Shown here in pieces: positions 7,364-16,402 of a stretch of DNA of 64,000 nucleotides. The position numbers and the translations under genes were made by a program. Within the stretch, counting starts at the first letter, position 1, and every line of letters begins with the position of its first letter. Where the stretch lies: contig URHS01000009.1 in NCBI GenBank assembly GCA_900547685.1, positions 1 to 64,000 of the forward strand, given 5' to 3'. The DNA comes from an uncultured Blautia sp. Its GTDB lineage: Bacteria; Bacillota; Clostridia; Lachnospirales; Lachnospiraceae. The notes under the pieces are model-generated. The model made no database searches and was not told the DNA's origin. It saw nothing but the letters and a program-made list of their open reading frames with translations.

Positions 7364-9955
7364 ATGAAAAACAGATTGAGCAGATGGATTGCCGCAATGA
7401 CGGCAGGAACGATGATTATATGCCCGATAGCAGGAAATGTGAATACTGTAAATGCTGCAGAGGAAAGTCAAGTATTCATTGAAAATGAACTGAATTATAT
7501 TTATATTGATGAATCAGAAACAGAAGTAGGAAATACCCAGAGTATTGTTGTTTCGTGGGGAGAAAATACATCTGAGATTCAAAATGTAAATTTAATTGTG
7601 GAAGACGAGAGAGGTTCACAAATAACTTTAAATTCTGAAAAGAGAGTAGATGAACTCTTTTTATATGAACATAGTTTTGAAAAAGGCATTTACCATGTGG
7701 CAGAGGTAGGTGTTGCAACCGGTACAGATACAAAAACTTTTACAGCAGAAGAACTTGAAATAGATGTTTACTTTGGAGTTGGCGAGAAAGTAGATGAAGA
7801 TGTGAAAAGCGATTACATAGAAATGGAAAGCCAATCTATGGAAGATGCAATTGTTACAATTGAAACAGATTATATGCCAACAGTTGAAAAGAGTATTGCA
7901 GATGCACTTTCTGAGCAGGTGGTACAATCCGCTGAAAGAAAAAAAGGTGTGAGGGATTCGAATTTAGTGATTGTGCTTGATCCGGGACATGATGCCAGCA
8001 TACATGCAGGAGCGTCTGCGAATGGTGTCAGAGAGGAAATTGTAACTTTAAAAATTGCGGAATATTGTAAAGAAGTATTGGAACGGTATGCAGGTGTATC
8101 TGTATATATGACAAGAACAGATGGCAACTGCCCATTTCCCGGTACCAATAGTATAGATGATATAATAAAACGTGTAGAATGGGCAAAGTCAAAGGATGCT
8201 GATGTATTTATCAGTTTTCATATTAACTCTTCGGTTTCCAATGCAGCACATGGAGCAGAAGTATATTATCCGAAAGGTGAGGAAGATGCTCAAAATCTTG
8301 CCAAAGATATTGTAGAGGAGCTTGCAAAATTAGGGATTAAAAATCGCGGTGAGAAAAGTGACGAAAGCTATGCAGTAATAAGACATTCCAAAAGAAATGG
8401 ATTTCCAGGTTTGATTATTGAGCATGCGTTTGTATCGAACGCATCAGATGCGAAATGGTTTCAAACAGAAGAAAATCTTAGAAAGCTAGGAGAAGCTGAT
8501 GCGGCAGGAATTATTAATTATTATGGTTTAAAAAAGGGTGAGTGGGAATTCACAGATGGATACTGGAAATGGAAAGAGGGACTTGGAAGGTATGCAACGA
8601 GCACATGGAAACTTATAAATAATGTATGGTATTATTTTGATGCTAACAGCAACATGACAACAGGTTGGCAGTCCATCGGCGGAAATTGGTATTATATGGA
8701 TAACAGTGGAGCAATGCGGACAGGTTGGCAGGCGATTGATGGAAGCTGGTATTACATGAATGGCAGCGGAGCAATGCAGACAGGCTGGCAGGCGATTGAT
8801 GGAAGCTGGTATTACATGAATGGCAGCGGAGTAATGCAGACAGGCTGGCAGGCGATTGATGGAAACTGGTATTATATGAATATCAGCGGAGTAATGCAGA
8901 CAGGTTGGAACATGGTTGACGGAAACTGGTATTATATGAATATCAGCGGAGTAATGCAGACAGGCTGGAACATGGTTGGCGGAAACTGGTATTACATGAA
9001 TACTAGCGGAGTAATGCTTACAGGATTTCAGGATATTGGAAAAGAAAAATGCTATTTTGATAAAAACGGAGTAATGCAGACAGGTTGGCAGTTTATTGAT
9101 AATGTGTGGTATTACTTTAATAATTCTGGCTATTTACTAAAAGGAGAGCAGACAATAGCAGGTGAAAAATGGTATTTAGATGAGAAGACAGGGGCTTGGT
9201 ATACAGGTTGGCAGGACATAGCAGGGAAAAGATATTATTATGACAGTTATGGAAAGAAACTGACAGGTTGGCAGGACATAGCAGGGAAAAAATACTATAT
9301 GGATAAGGACGGTGTTGTACAGACCGGATGGAAAAATATAGATAATATCTGGTATTATTTTGAAAGTACAGGTGAATTGAATAGTAATCCGTCTTCAAAA
9401 CCGCCAACAAACGATACTGTGGTGTCTCGTTATGAGATAGCGGGAAATAGTTCTGTTACAGTAGCACAGATGGTAAATTATTATAAAAAGAGCGGTAAAG
9501 CTTATCCTGCTGAAGCTTTAAAAGCAGGAGGTGCAGCCACAATTGAAGAATTTTGTCAAATATATTATGAGGAATGTAAAACGGAAGGAATTAAGGCTGA
9601 AGTTGCATTTGTACAAGCTATGATTGAAACGGGGTTTCTTCAATTTGGCGGAAGTGTAAAAATCGAGCAGTTTAATTTTGCAGGATTAGGAGCTACCGGA
9701 AACGGTGTAAGCGGCAATTCTTTTGAGAATGTAAGAATTGGTATTCGAGCGCATGTGCAGCATTTGAAATGTTATGCAAACACGGAGCCATTGAAGAATG
9801 AATGTGTTGACCCAAGATGGGGAGAATGGCTTAGAGGTAAAGCGCCTTATGTAGAATGGCTGAGTATTCCAAATAATCCCTATGGAACTGGTTGGGCAGG
9901 AGATGTTAATTATGCTGCGAAAATTTTAAGTGGAATTCAGGGATTGAAGAAGTAA
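7364..9955 (+). CDS. Amidase/glucosaminidase autolysin with CW repeats
   Basis: This secreted 863-residue protein should cut peptidoglycan at two bonds. After a signal peptide (about 1-32) and a domain of unknown type comes an Amidase_3 domain (about 200-390) with the zinc ligands of LDPGHD, VREE and SFHIN and the catalytic E of IIEHAF. About 13 cell-wall-binding repeats follow (about 415-675, pattern GWQ-I-G-WYYM---G-M-T). The C-terminus (about 690-863) is a glucosaminidase, with AFVQAMIETGFLQFGG carrying the expected catalytic Glu and FNFAGLGATG. The amidase cuts the N-acetylmuramoyl-L-alanine bond, the glucosaminidase the glycan chain. The ATG at 7364 is preferred over TTG at 7361 because AAGGAGG lies six bases ahead. 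It has its own promoter and terminator. Confidence 0.92.
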   Translation: MKNRLSRWIAAMTAGTMIICPIAGNVNTVNAAEESQVFIENELNYIYIDESETEVGNTQSIVVSWGENTSEIQNVNLIVEDERGSQITLNSEKRVDELFLYEHSFEKGIYHVAEVGVATGTDTKTFTAEELEIDVYFGVGEKVDEDVKSDYIEMESQSMEDAIVTIETDYMPTVEKSIADALSEQVVQSAERKKGVRDSNLVIVLDPGHDASIHAGASANGVREEIVTLKIAEYCKEVLERYAGVSVYMTRTDGNCPFPGTNSIDDIIKRVEWAKSKDADVFISFHINSSVSNAAHGAEVYYPKGEEDAQNLAKDIVEELAKLGIKNRGEKSDESYAVIRHSKRNGFPGLIIEHAFVSNASDAKWFQTEENLRKLGEADAAGIINYYGLKKGEWEFTDGYWKWKEGLGRYATSTWKLINNVWYYFDANSNMTTGWQSIGGNWYYMDNSGAMRTGWQAIDGSWYYMNGSGAMQTGWQAIDGSWYYMNGSGVMQTGWQAIDGNWYYMNISGVMQTGWNMVDGNWYYMNISGVMQTGWNMVGGNWYYMNTSGVMLTGFQDIGKEKCYFDKNGVMQTGWQFIDNVWYYFNNSGYLLKGEQTIAGEKWYLDEKTGAWYTGWQDIAGKRYYYDSYGKKLTGWQDIAGKKYYMDKDGVVQTGWKNIDNIWYYFESTGELNSNPSSKPPTNDTVVSRYEIAGNSSVTVAQMVNYYKKSGKAYPAEALKAGGAATIEEFCQIYYEECKTEGIKAEVAFVQAMIETGFLQFGGSVKIEQFNFAGLGATGNGVSGNSFENVRIGIRAHVQHLKCYANTEPLKNECVDPRWGEWLRGKAPYVEWLSIPNNPYGTGWAGDVNYAAKILSGIQGLKK
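8663..9022 (+). repeat. Six tandem 60-bp units encoding CW repeats
   Basis: Six consecutive 60-base units each encode one 20-residue wall-binding repeat and are very similar at the DNA level; neighbouring units around 8723-8960 differ by only a few bases. More diverged units follow to about 9382. Near-identity at silent sites suggests recent duplication or gene conversion, and the repeat number may vary between strains. Confidence 0.85.
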
Positions 9956-9976
9956 AGAACAAAATCTATTTTATTC

Positions 9977-10024
9977 AGGAATGAATGGAGCGGAGAAATC
10001 TGCTCCATTCATTCCTATTTTTTT
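9977..10024. terminator. Bidirectional terminator
   Basis: A perfect 15-base stem (AGGAATGAATGGAGC with GCTCCATTCATTCCT) and a ten-base loop is followed by ATTTTTTTG. It separates the autolysin gene from the convergent AraC gene, whose stop codon lies in the right arm. Confidence 0.85.
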
Positions 10025-10872
10025 GAAAGAAATTTTCGGTATTGAGAAGGAGTTATTCCTATAATGTTGAAAAAAAGTTTAGAAAAATGTTGGGAATCTT
10101 TCAATCCTATCATACCCGATATTTCTGTGAGTGTAAGATCAGTCGTAGACATAAAATTAATTGCCTGATTAATTCGGTATATATTGATATAATTTCCAAG
10201 AGAAATATGCATGTATTGAGAAAAAATTTTACTTAGATATCGACCGGAGATATTGAGCTTATTTGCAATATCATCAATCATCAGTTTATTCATATAATTT
10301 TTTTCTATGTAATGTAGTGCAAAAGCAATATATTGACTTTGTATTTTGGCAGGCATCTGTGTAATGGATATGTCACTATATGATTTTAAAATCAGTAATA
10401 CGAGATGAATCAGATATAAATTGATGCTAGCTGCATCAATTAAAGAATGAGATGAATTATAGAGTTCAATAATAGAGCAGATTGCCTTTTTAATTTCTGG
10501 AGTTACTGTTTGTTTATGTAAAGAAGAACAGCAAAAGAACAGGGAATGTAATAAATTTATAGAGGAATGTTCTTCTAAAGTAATCTGAGAAAGAAGTTCT
10601 GAGGAAAAGTGAATATGATAAAACTCGCAGGAGTCATCATTGTTTAAATAAAAGGAGTGTACAACATTAGGAAGAAGAAATACGAAATCATCTGTTTTAC
10701 ACTGGATAACTTGATTGTTTACAGTCATAGAACAGGTGCCAGATTTAATTAAATAAAGTTCACAGCTGGTATGAAGATGTTTTGGAAAATGATAGTGATT
10801 GTTTCGATATTGTATAGTAGCTCCTGAAATAAAATTAACACACAAAGGTAGATACTTGTTTTCCTGTTTCAT
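10015..10872 (-). CDS. AraC family transcriptional regulator
   Basis: A cupin-like ligand domain (PKHLHTSCELYLIKSG, then DDFVFLLPNVVHSF) is followed by the two helix-turn-helix motifs of AraC regulators (IDDIANKLNISGRYLSKIF and LTEISGMIGLKDSQHFSKLF, ending ITPSQYRKF). The ATG at 10872 follows AGGAGG by six bases; a longer reading from 10953 has no ribosome site. It is divergent from the 11147-16264 gene pair and is the obvious candidate to control it, probably in response to a sugar or glycan fragment; that link is inference from position. The protein is 285 residues. Confidence 0.85.
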   Translation of the reverse strand: MKQENKYLPLCVNFISGATIQYRNNHYHFPKHLHTSCELYLIKSGTCSMTVNNQVIQCKTDDFVFLLPNVVHSFYLNNDDSCEFYHIHFSSELLSQITLEEHSSINLLHSLFFCCSSLHKQTVTPEIKKAICSIIELYNSSHSLIDAASINLYLIHLVLLILKSYSDISITQMPAKIQSQYIAFALHYIEKNYMNKLMIDDIANKLNISGRYLSKIFSQYMHISLGNYINIYRINQAINFMSTTDLTLTEISGMIGLKDSQHFSKLFFNIIGITPSQYRKFLSKK

Positions 10873-11146
10873 AGTGTCCTCCTGTTTGAAATATATGAAT
10901 AAATTATAGAAGAAAAAAGGTGAAAAGTAAACAGAGAGTTCCGAATTATACAAAAAAATGTCTTAAAAGGAGGGGATTGTGCGAGCAATAGAAAAGGTAA
11001 CTTAGTATAATGATATGTATAAAATTGTTGTGCAAAATGTTATTTATTAGGGTTAAAAATTATAAAAAAATAGTATAATAACCGATATGTATATATTTAG
11101 AATTGTTAAAAGTACTATAAATAAAGAATGGGATAGGAGGTTGAAA
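10873..11146. promoter_or_regulatory. Divergent control region
   Basis: There is no gene in this stretch. On the plus strand two TATAAT boxes occur (11006-11011 and 11074-11079) without a good -35 at 17 bases, as is common for activator-dependent promoters. TTGTGC occurs twice, at 10977 and 11028, a possible pair of AraC half-sites. Confidence 0.35.
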
Positions 11147-12010
11147 ATGGCATTGAATAATAAAAAAAGAGTGTTTTGTGCAAGCTTTTTTGTGTTGCTT
11201 GCAATGCTATTTTTGATTGGATTTTTAATCAAAGATGTAGTTGGTAAGGAAAAGATACCTAAGATAGTATCACAGATAAAAGACTATAAAGGGTATACAC
11301 GTATAATTAGTCAAGAGGAGTTTCAATTTTACAAGTCTTTTGTTGAAAAACAAAATTCAAAGGAAAAAAATCAGCAGTATTTGGATAAGAAAACTAGAGA
11401 ATATGCAAATTATGTAAATGCAGAGTTTTATTTAGGAAGTAAATTAGGACTTTGTGCTCCATATTCTTTTGAACATTTAAAGTTACAAATGGAACAGGAA
11501 AATGACTCCAGAAAAGTTAAGATAGCAAATGATGAAAAGGTGTATGGTTTAGAAGAATTTACACTGCAAGCGTTTTTTCAATATCAATTGGATAATTTAG
11601 AGATTGCTATTTGTAATTATTTACAGCAAAACACAGATAAAGCTATGATAAAGGCTGCTAAAAAATATTATGAAGAAGATGAAAATAAGGTGAACATCCG
11701 CTCTGAAGTCGTGTATGAAGTTACTCAGGAAGGTAAAAAGGAAACAATTAAAGTAGATAGAGAACAATTAAATTTTCTTGGAAAATCGGATATAGGTTTA
11801 GCTGATTTTCTTGAAACAGGCAATATAAATGATTTATATCGAGATGAAAAAGACAGCCAAGAAAGGGAAGTTATTATAAAAGAAATAAAAAATGAGACGA
11901 GTGGATTTGAGGAAAATCAGGACGCTGTAATATACAGTTATATTCGTACAGAATTATATCCAGAAATGATTCAGACTTTGGCGGAGAACAATCCGGCAGA
12001 GTTCGAATAG
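11147..12010 (+). CDS. Membrane-anchored protein of unknown function
   Basis: I do not recognise this 287-residue protein. It has a short basic N-terminus, one membrane segment (about residues 12-29) and a long charged, helix-rich extracellular part with many Lys and Glu. The arrangement is loosely like the helical part of secreted foldases (SurA/PrsA type), but no parvulin domain is seen. The ATG at 11147 is chosen because AGGAGG lies six bases upstream; the frame is open back to 11087. It ends 39 bases before the giant beta-helix gene and is very likely in its operon, so a helper role in export or folding of that protein is possible but unproven. Confidence 0.65.
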   Translation: MALNNKKRVFCASFFVLLAMLFLIGFLIKDVVGKEKIPKIVSQIKDYKGYTRIISQEEFQFYKSFVEKQNSKEKNQQYLDKKTREYANYVNAEFYLGSKLGLCAPYSFEHLKLQMEQENDSRKVKIANDEKVYGLEEFTLQAFFQYQLDNLEIAICNYLQQNTDKAMIKAAKKYYEEDENKVNIRSEVVYEVTQEGKKETIKVDREQLNFLGKSDIGLADFLETGNINDLYRDEKDSQEREVIIKEIKNETSGFEENQDAVIYSYIRTELYPEMIQTLAENNPAEFE

Positions 12011-12049
12011 AAAAATAAGTGTGTAGACACAGGTAAAGGAGAAGAGGGC

Positions 12050-15000
12050 ATGGTAAAGAAAAATTATAAGAAAAAAATACTGGCACTTTTTATGGCAGTA
12101 GCAGTATCGGCAACCAGTGGAATGCCGGTGATTTCAGGAATGAGAAATGTATCGGCAGAGTCTGTTTACAGCAATGAGAATTTGTCTAAAAATTCCACCT
12201 TTGAAGAAGATGTACCATTAAGTCCTGCTAATGAACAGTCTCATGCAGGAAATTGGCACGCATGGCTGTCAGCAGAAAAGACAACAGAACAGGCGCATGG
12301 AGGAAAGACCTCTGTAAAATTATCTAAAAATGATACATCATTAGAGCAGGATATTCCCGGACTGCAAGAAGGTATGACCTATACGTTTCGTGTTTGGGCA
12401 AAACTTTCTTCAAATAGCGAAAGTGCGAAACATTGGCTTGGTGTAAAAAATTATGGTGGGGACGAAATAAAAGTAAAGATTGATTCCACAGAATGGAAAG
12501 AATATACGCTTGACTTTGTGTATAGTGGAACAAAAGACGCTCGTGTATATGAGTGGATAGAAGCAACCGGCGGTGTCGTATCTTATTTTGATGATGCTGT
12601 TGTAGAAATTAAAAGTGATATTCAAAAAGTAAGTATCGAAAACGGACAGTTAGAAGTTATTTTTCGTGAAGGAGCAATTCCAGATGTAAATGCATTTTCT
12701 GCTACATATAAAACAAGCATTGATGCATCTATACCCAAAGAATTAAAATTGACACAGGAAGATTTGAATGAAAGCACGTTAGTATTGAAATTTGACGAAA
12801 TACAAAAGGCTCCTGTAAGTCAGCAGGTAGATGTTGTCCTTACATATAAAGGGCAGAATATCCCATTAGATTTTACTGTAGAAAAATCAGGGGAAGAAGT
12901 TGTAAATGCTTCTATTAAAAATGTAACGGCAGAAAATGGGAAAATAACAGTAGCATTAGATAAAAATCCTACAGTTACACCGGTAAATGAAGACTTTACG
13001 TGGAAATATCAGGTGGATGGAGAAGAAGAAGCACCGCTGAAAGTAAATGATTTTACTTATGATAAGGAAAATGCAGCAATAACTGTTGTATTTGATAAAA
13101 TGCGTGGAAGTGCAGAGAAAGCTCAGAAGGTGGAAGTAAAGGTTGCCTATCAAGAGCAGACTCCTGTATCAGGATTTTTTGAAATCCCGGTAACACAGAG
13201 CCATGTTTTTTATGTGGACAGTACAAACGGATCAGATAGCAATGATGGTCTTTCACCAGAAGAGGCATTTCAGACAATTGATAAATTAAATACACTTACT
13301 TTTATTCCGGGTGATGAAATTCGTTTTAAAAAAGGAGAAACTTTCGTAGGGGCATTTCAACCACAGGGCTCAGGTGAAGATGGAAATCCGATTAAAATCG
13401 GCAGCTATGGTGACGGAGAAGCGAAACCGAAATTAATGCCGGGAGAAAATTGGACAGTTCCGTATTTAATGAGCGCAAATGCTATGGTAAAAAATGTGAA
13501 AGTGAATCATGTTATTCGCTTTTATAATCAAGAATACTGGGAAGTAAGCGATCTTGAAATCGTAGACCCAAGAGGAAAAGATTATATCACCAAGGGCAGT
13601 GATGTTTATATCGGAAATAGTAAAAATGATGTATATCGTAGTGGTATCAATATTGCCGGAGAAGATATCGGAGAATTAGAGCATTTTTACATTGATAATG
13701 TTGAAATTCATGGTTTTCATGGACCGGGAACGAATATTGGTAAATCTTCCGGTGGTATTACAATGAATGTCATTACAAACGAACAGAGAAACAGAGAAAA
13801 TTCAACACCTACCAGAATTAATGATATTCGTATTACAAATTGTGAAATATATGATGTAGGACGCTCAGGAATTAACTTCCTGACACCATGGTCTTATCGT
13901 ACAGATGAAAAATGGGGACCGTTTAATTATGGAACAAAGGGATATGATTATTTCCCTTATGAAGATTTCTATTTAGGAAACAACTATATTCATGATGTTG
14001 ACGGAGATGGTTTGATTATCGATAACTGTAAAGATGCAGTTGCAGAGAAAAACCTTGTAACCAGAACATGTTTAAGACCAGCAACAGAAGGCGGTGGTGC
14101 AGCAGTAGGAATGTTCAACTGGAATTCAGATGACACTACATTCCAGTTTAATGAAGTTTATGATATTCGAAGCGGAGCAGGAGCAGTTGCATCTAACGAC
14201 TCTCAGGGTATTGAAATTGATGCATTAAATGATCGCACATGGGTTCAGTATAATTATGTACACGACAATAAGGGCGGTTTTATGATGTTATGTAATGTCA
14301 GTGATAACTACAGAAGTTTTGATGGCATTATTCGTTACAATATCAGCCAGAATGATTATGCACATCCAAGACAGGGTATGTTTGACATTTATGCTGCAAA
14401 CTATGGAACAGAAGTTTACAATAATACATTTTATATGACAGAGCGAGCTTTAAAGGACGAGAAATTGTTCTTATTCAGCGCCGCATCTGCTTATGAGACA
14501 ATGAAGTTTTACAATAATATTTTCTATTATGATGGAGAAGAAAATGTAGAGGCAAATACTTTTGGCGATGGTGCAATTGACTGGGAAAGCAATATTTTCT
14601 ATGGATTTAGTAATGCACCAAAGAATGATAATGAGGGTGCACCAAATATGCTTGTAGACCCTAAGTTGAAAGCACCGGGAACAGGTGATACAGGAAAATA
14701 TCCAGGAGATAAAGTGGATTTGAGCTGTTATGAACTTCAAGAAGATTCACCGGCATTAAATGCAGGTGTGCCTGTTGCGGATAATGGTGGACGTGATTAT
14801 TTCGGAAATGAAGTTGTCGGAATTCCTGATATTGGCGCTTATGAATCAGGTAAAAGCTCCCTGAAAATGCTATCTAAAAAATATACAATTGATCAAAATG
14901 AGAAAAAAGTAATTTTAGATGTAAATGAAAAAGTTACAGCAAGATTATTTATAGAAAATATAATTATCGAAAACGGAGTTACGGCAGAAATTAAACGCGG

Positions 15001-16264
15001 ATCTGCAGTTTTAGCAGGAGGAGTAAGATTAAATGCAGGAGATCAAATTGTAATTACCGAAAACGATAAAGAACAATCTGAGGTATATACAGTTGAGCTG
15101 ACAGAAGGAGAAGAAGATTTCACAATCCCTGTGGAAGATTTAGCTGCATCTGCAGGTTCCTCTGAAACAGAAAATTCTAATGATATACCTGAAAATGTTT
15201 TGGATGGAAAAACAGGCACTATTTGGCATACATCATGGAATGGATGTACACCTTCTGAAAGATATTTAACATTGGAATTGAAAAATGATTATACTATTTC
15301 AGGATATGTATACACACCTCGTGAAGCAAACGGTGGTTCAGGAGCGGCAAATGGTGTTATTACAAAATATGCAATTTATGTAAGTAATGATAATCAAACA
15401 TGGGGTGAGCCTGTTGCACAAGGAGAATGGGAAGCAAACTCAGATGTAAAAGTAGTTCGCTTTGATAAGCCGGTAAAAGCAAAATACGTGAAATTATTAG
15501 CCGTTGAATCAGTAGGCAACTTTGCATCAGCAGCAGAAGCAAGGCTTGAAGGTACAAGAAACTATTCTGATACAGAAGCTCCTACAGCACCACAAGTCAG
15601 AGCAGAAAATATTACAGAAACAACAGCAGAGATTCGTTGGCTTCCGGCAGAAGACAATGAAGGTGTTGTTGAATATCAGTTGAAAAATGGAACAGATATT
15701 ATTGCAACATTTGATGCGGATTCAGATTATTATTTGCTTACAGATTTAGAAAAAAATAAAGAATATACTTATACCGTTTATGCAGTAGATTTAGCCGGAA
15801 ATATTTCTAAAGGTGGAGAAGTTACATTTGTTACAGACAGTGGAAAGCCAGAGAATGGTTGGAAACAGACAGAAGAGGGATGGCAATATTACGAAGATGG
15901 AAACAAAGTAACAGGTTGGCACGCAATTGATGGATATTGGTACCACTTTAATGAAGCTGGAATCATGGAAACAGGTTGGGTAGCAGTTGAAGGAAAATGG
16001 TACTATCTGAACAGTGATGGAAGTATGGAAACAGGCTGGGCATCTATCGGAGGAAAATGGTACTATCTGAACAGTGACGGAAGTATGGAAACAGGCTGGG
16101 CATCTATTGAAGGAAAATGGTACTATCTGAACAGTGACGGAAGTATGGCAGTCTCACAGTGGATTGGAGACTATTATGTACAGTCTGATGGAAGTATGGC
16201 AGCTAGTCAATGGATTGATGGATATTATGTAGATGCATCTGGAAAATGGGTAAGAAATGCTTAA
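12050..16264 (+). CDS. Large beta-helix surface protein with CW repeats
   Basis: A secreted 1404-residue multidomain protein. In order: signal peptide (1-37); a carbohydrate-binding-like beta-sandwich (about 42-190); two Ig-like repeats (about 190-380); a right-handed parallel beta-helix (about 384-935), opening with FYVDSTNGSDSNDGLSP and carrying typical ladders such as YNYVHDNKGGFMM; a linker; an F5/8C (discoidin) domain (about 1040-1170); a fibronectin type III domain (about 1180-1265); and GW/CW wall-binding repeats to the end. The helix opening resembles polysaccharide lyases and GH141-type hydrolases, so a glycan-cleaving enzyme is likely, but the substrate is not evident. The wall-binding repeats would keep it on the cell surface. 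It lies behind the anchored helper-like gene and a divergent AraC regulator. Confidence 0.85.
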   Translation: MVKKNYKKKILALFMAVAVSATSGMPVISGMRNVSAESVYSNENLSKNSTFEEDVPLSPANEQSHAGNWHAWLSAEKTTEQAHGGKTSVKLSKNDTSLEQDIPGLQEGMTYTFRVWAKLSSNSESAKHWLGVKNYGGDEIKVKIDSTEWKEYTLDFVYSGTKDARVYEWIEATGGVVSYFDDAVVEIKSDIQKVSIENGQLEVIFREGAIPDVNAFSATYKTSIDASIPKELKLTQEDLNESTLVLKFDEIQKAPVSQQVDVVLTYKGQNIPLDFTVEKSGEEVVNASIKNVTAENGKITVALDKNPTVTPVNEDFTWKYQVDGEEEAPLKVNDFTYDKENAAITVVFDKMRGSAEKAQKVEVKVAYQEQTPVSGFFEIPVTQSHVFYVDSTNGSDSNDGLSPEEAFQTIDKLNTLTFIPGDEIRFKKGETFVGAFQPQGSGEDGNPIKIGSYGDGEAKPKLMPGENWTVPYLMSANAMVKNVKVNHVIRFYNQEYWEVSDLEIVDPRGKDYITKGSDVYIGNSKNDVYRSGINIAGEDIGELEHFYIDNVEIHGFHGPGTNIGKSSGGITMNVITNEQRNRENSTPTRINDIRITNCEIYDVGRSGINFLTPWSYRTDEKWGPFNYGTKGYDYFPYEDFYLGNNYIHDVDGDGLIIDNCKDAVAEKNLVTRTCLRPATEGGGAAVGMFNWNSDDTTFQFNEVYDIRSGAGAVASNDSQGIEIDALNDRTWVQYNYVHDNKGGFMMLCNVSDNYRSFDGIIRYNISQNDYAHPRQGMFDIYAANYGTEVYNNTFYMTERALKDEKLFLFSAASAYETMKFYNNIFYYDGEENVEANTFGDGAIDWESNIFYGFSNAPKNDNEGAPNMLVDPKLKAPGTGDTGKYPGDKVDLSCYELQEDSPALNAGVPVADNGGRDYFGNEVVGIPDIGAYESGKSSLKMLSKKYTIDQNEKKVILDVNEKVTARLFIENIIIENGVTAEIKRGSAVLAGGVRLNAGDQIVITENDKEQSEVYTVELTEGEEDFTIPVEDLAASAGSSETENSNDIPENVLDGKTGTIWHTSWNGCTPSERYLTLELKNDYTISGYVYTPREANGGSGAANGVITKYAIYVSNDNQTWGEPVAQGEWEANSDVKVVRFDKPVKAKYVKLLAVESVGNFASAAEARLEGTRNYSDTEAPTAPQVRAENITETTAEIRWLPAEDNEGVVEYQLKNGTDIIATFDADSDYYLLTDLEKNKEYTYTVYAVDLAGNISKGGEVTFVTDSGKPENGWKQTEEGWQYYEDGNKVTGWHAIDGYWYHFNEAGIMETGWVAVEGKWYYLNSDGSMETGWASIGGKWYYLNSDGSMETGWASIEGKWYYLNSDGSMAVSQWIGDYYVQSDGSMAASQWIDGYYVDASGKWVRNA

Positions 16265-16291
16265 AGAGAATGAATCGATAAGCAATTATTA

Positions 16292-16331
16292 GTATTATAA
16301 AAAGAGTCCAATTGGACTCTTTTTATAATAC
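16292..16331. terminator. 40-bp perfect palindrome terminator
   Basis: Two 20-base arms meet at CCAATTGG with no mismatch and no spacer. As RNA this forms a hairpin with a run of Us from CUCUUUUUAU on either strand, so it should stop transcription both ways. It ends the beta-helix operon. Confidence 0.8.
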
Positions 16332-16402
16332 AGAAAACTTGCAATTAAACTATAATTTCGGTATAGTGTGTTCCAGAAAATAAATACAAAAGAGGAGAGA
16401 TT

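Noticed and set aside
9117..9410. Antisense open frames across the repeat regions
   Set aside because: They mirror the repeat codons of the plus-strand gene, lack ribosome sites and have no recognisable protein features.
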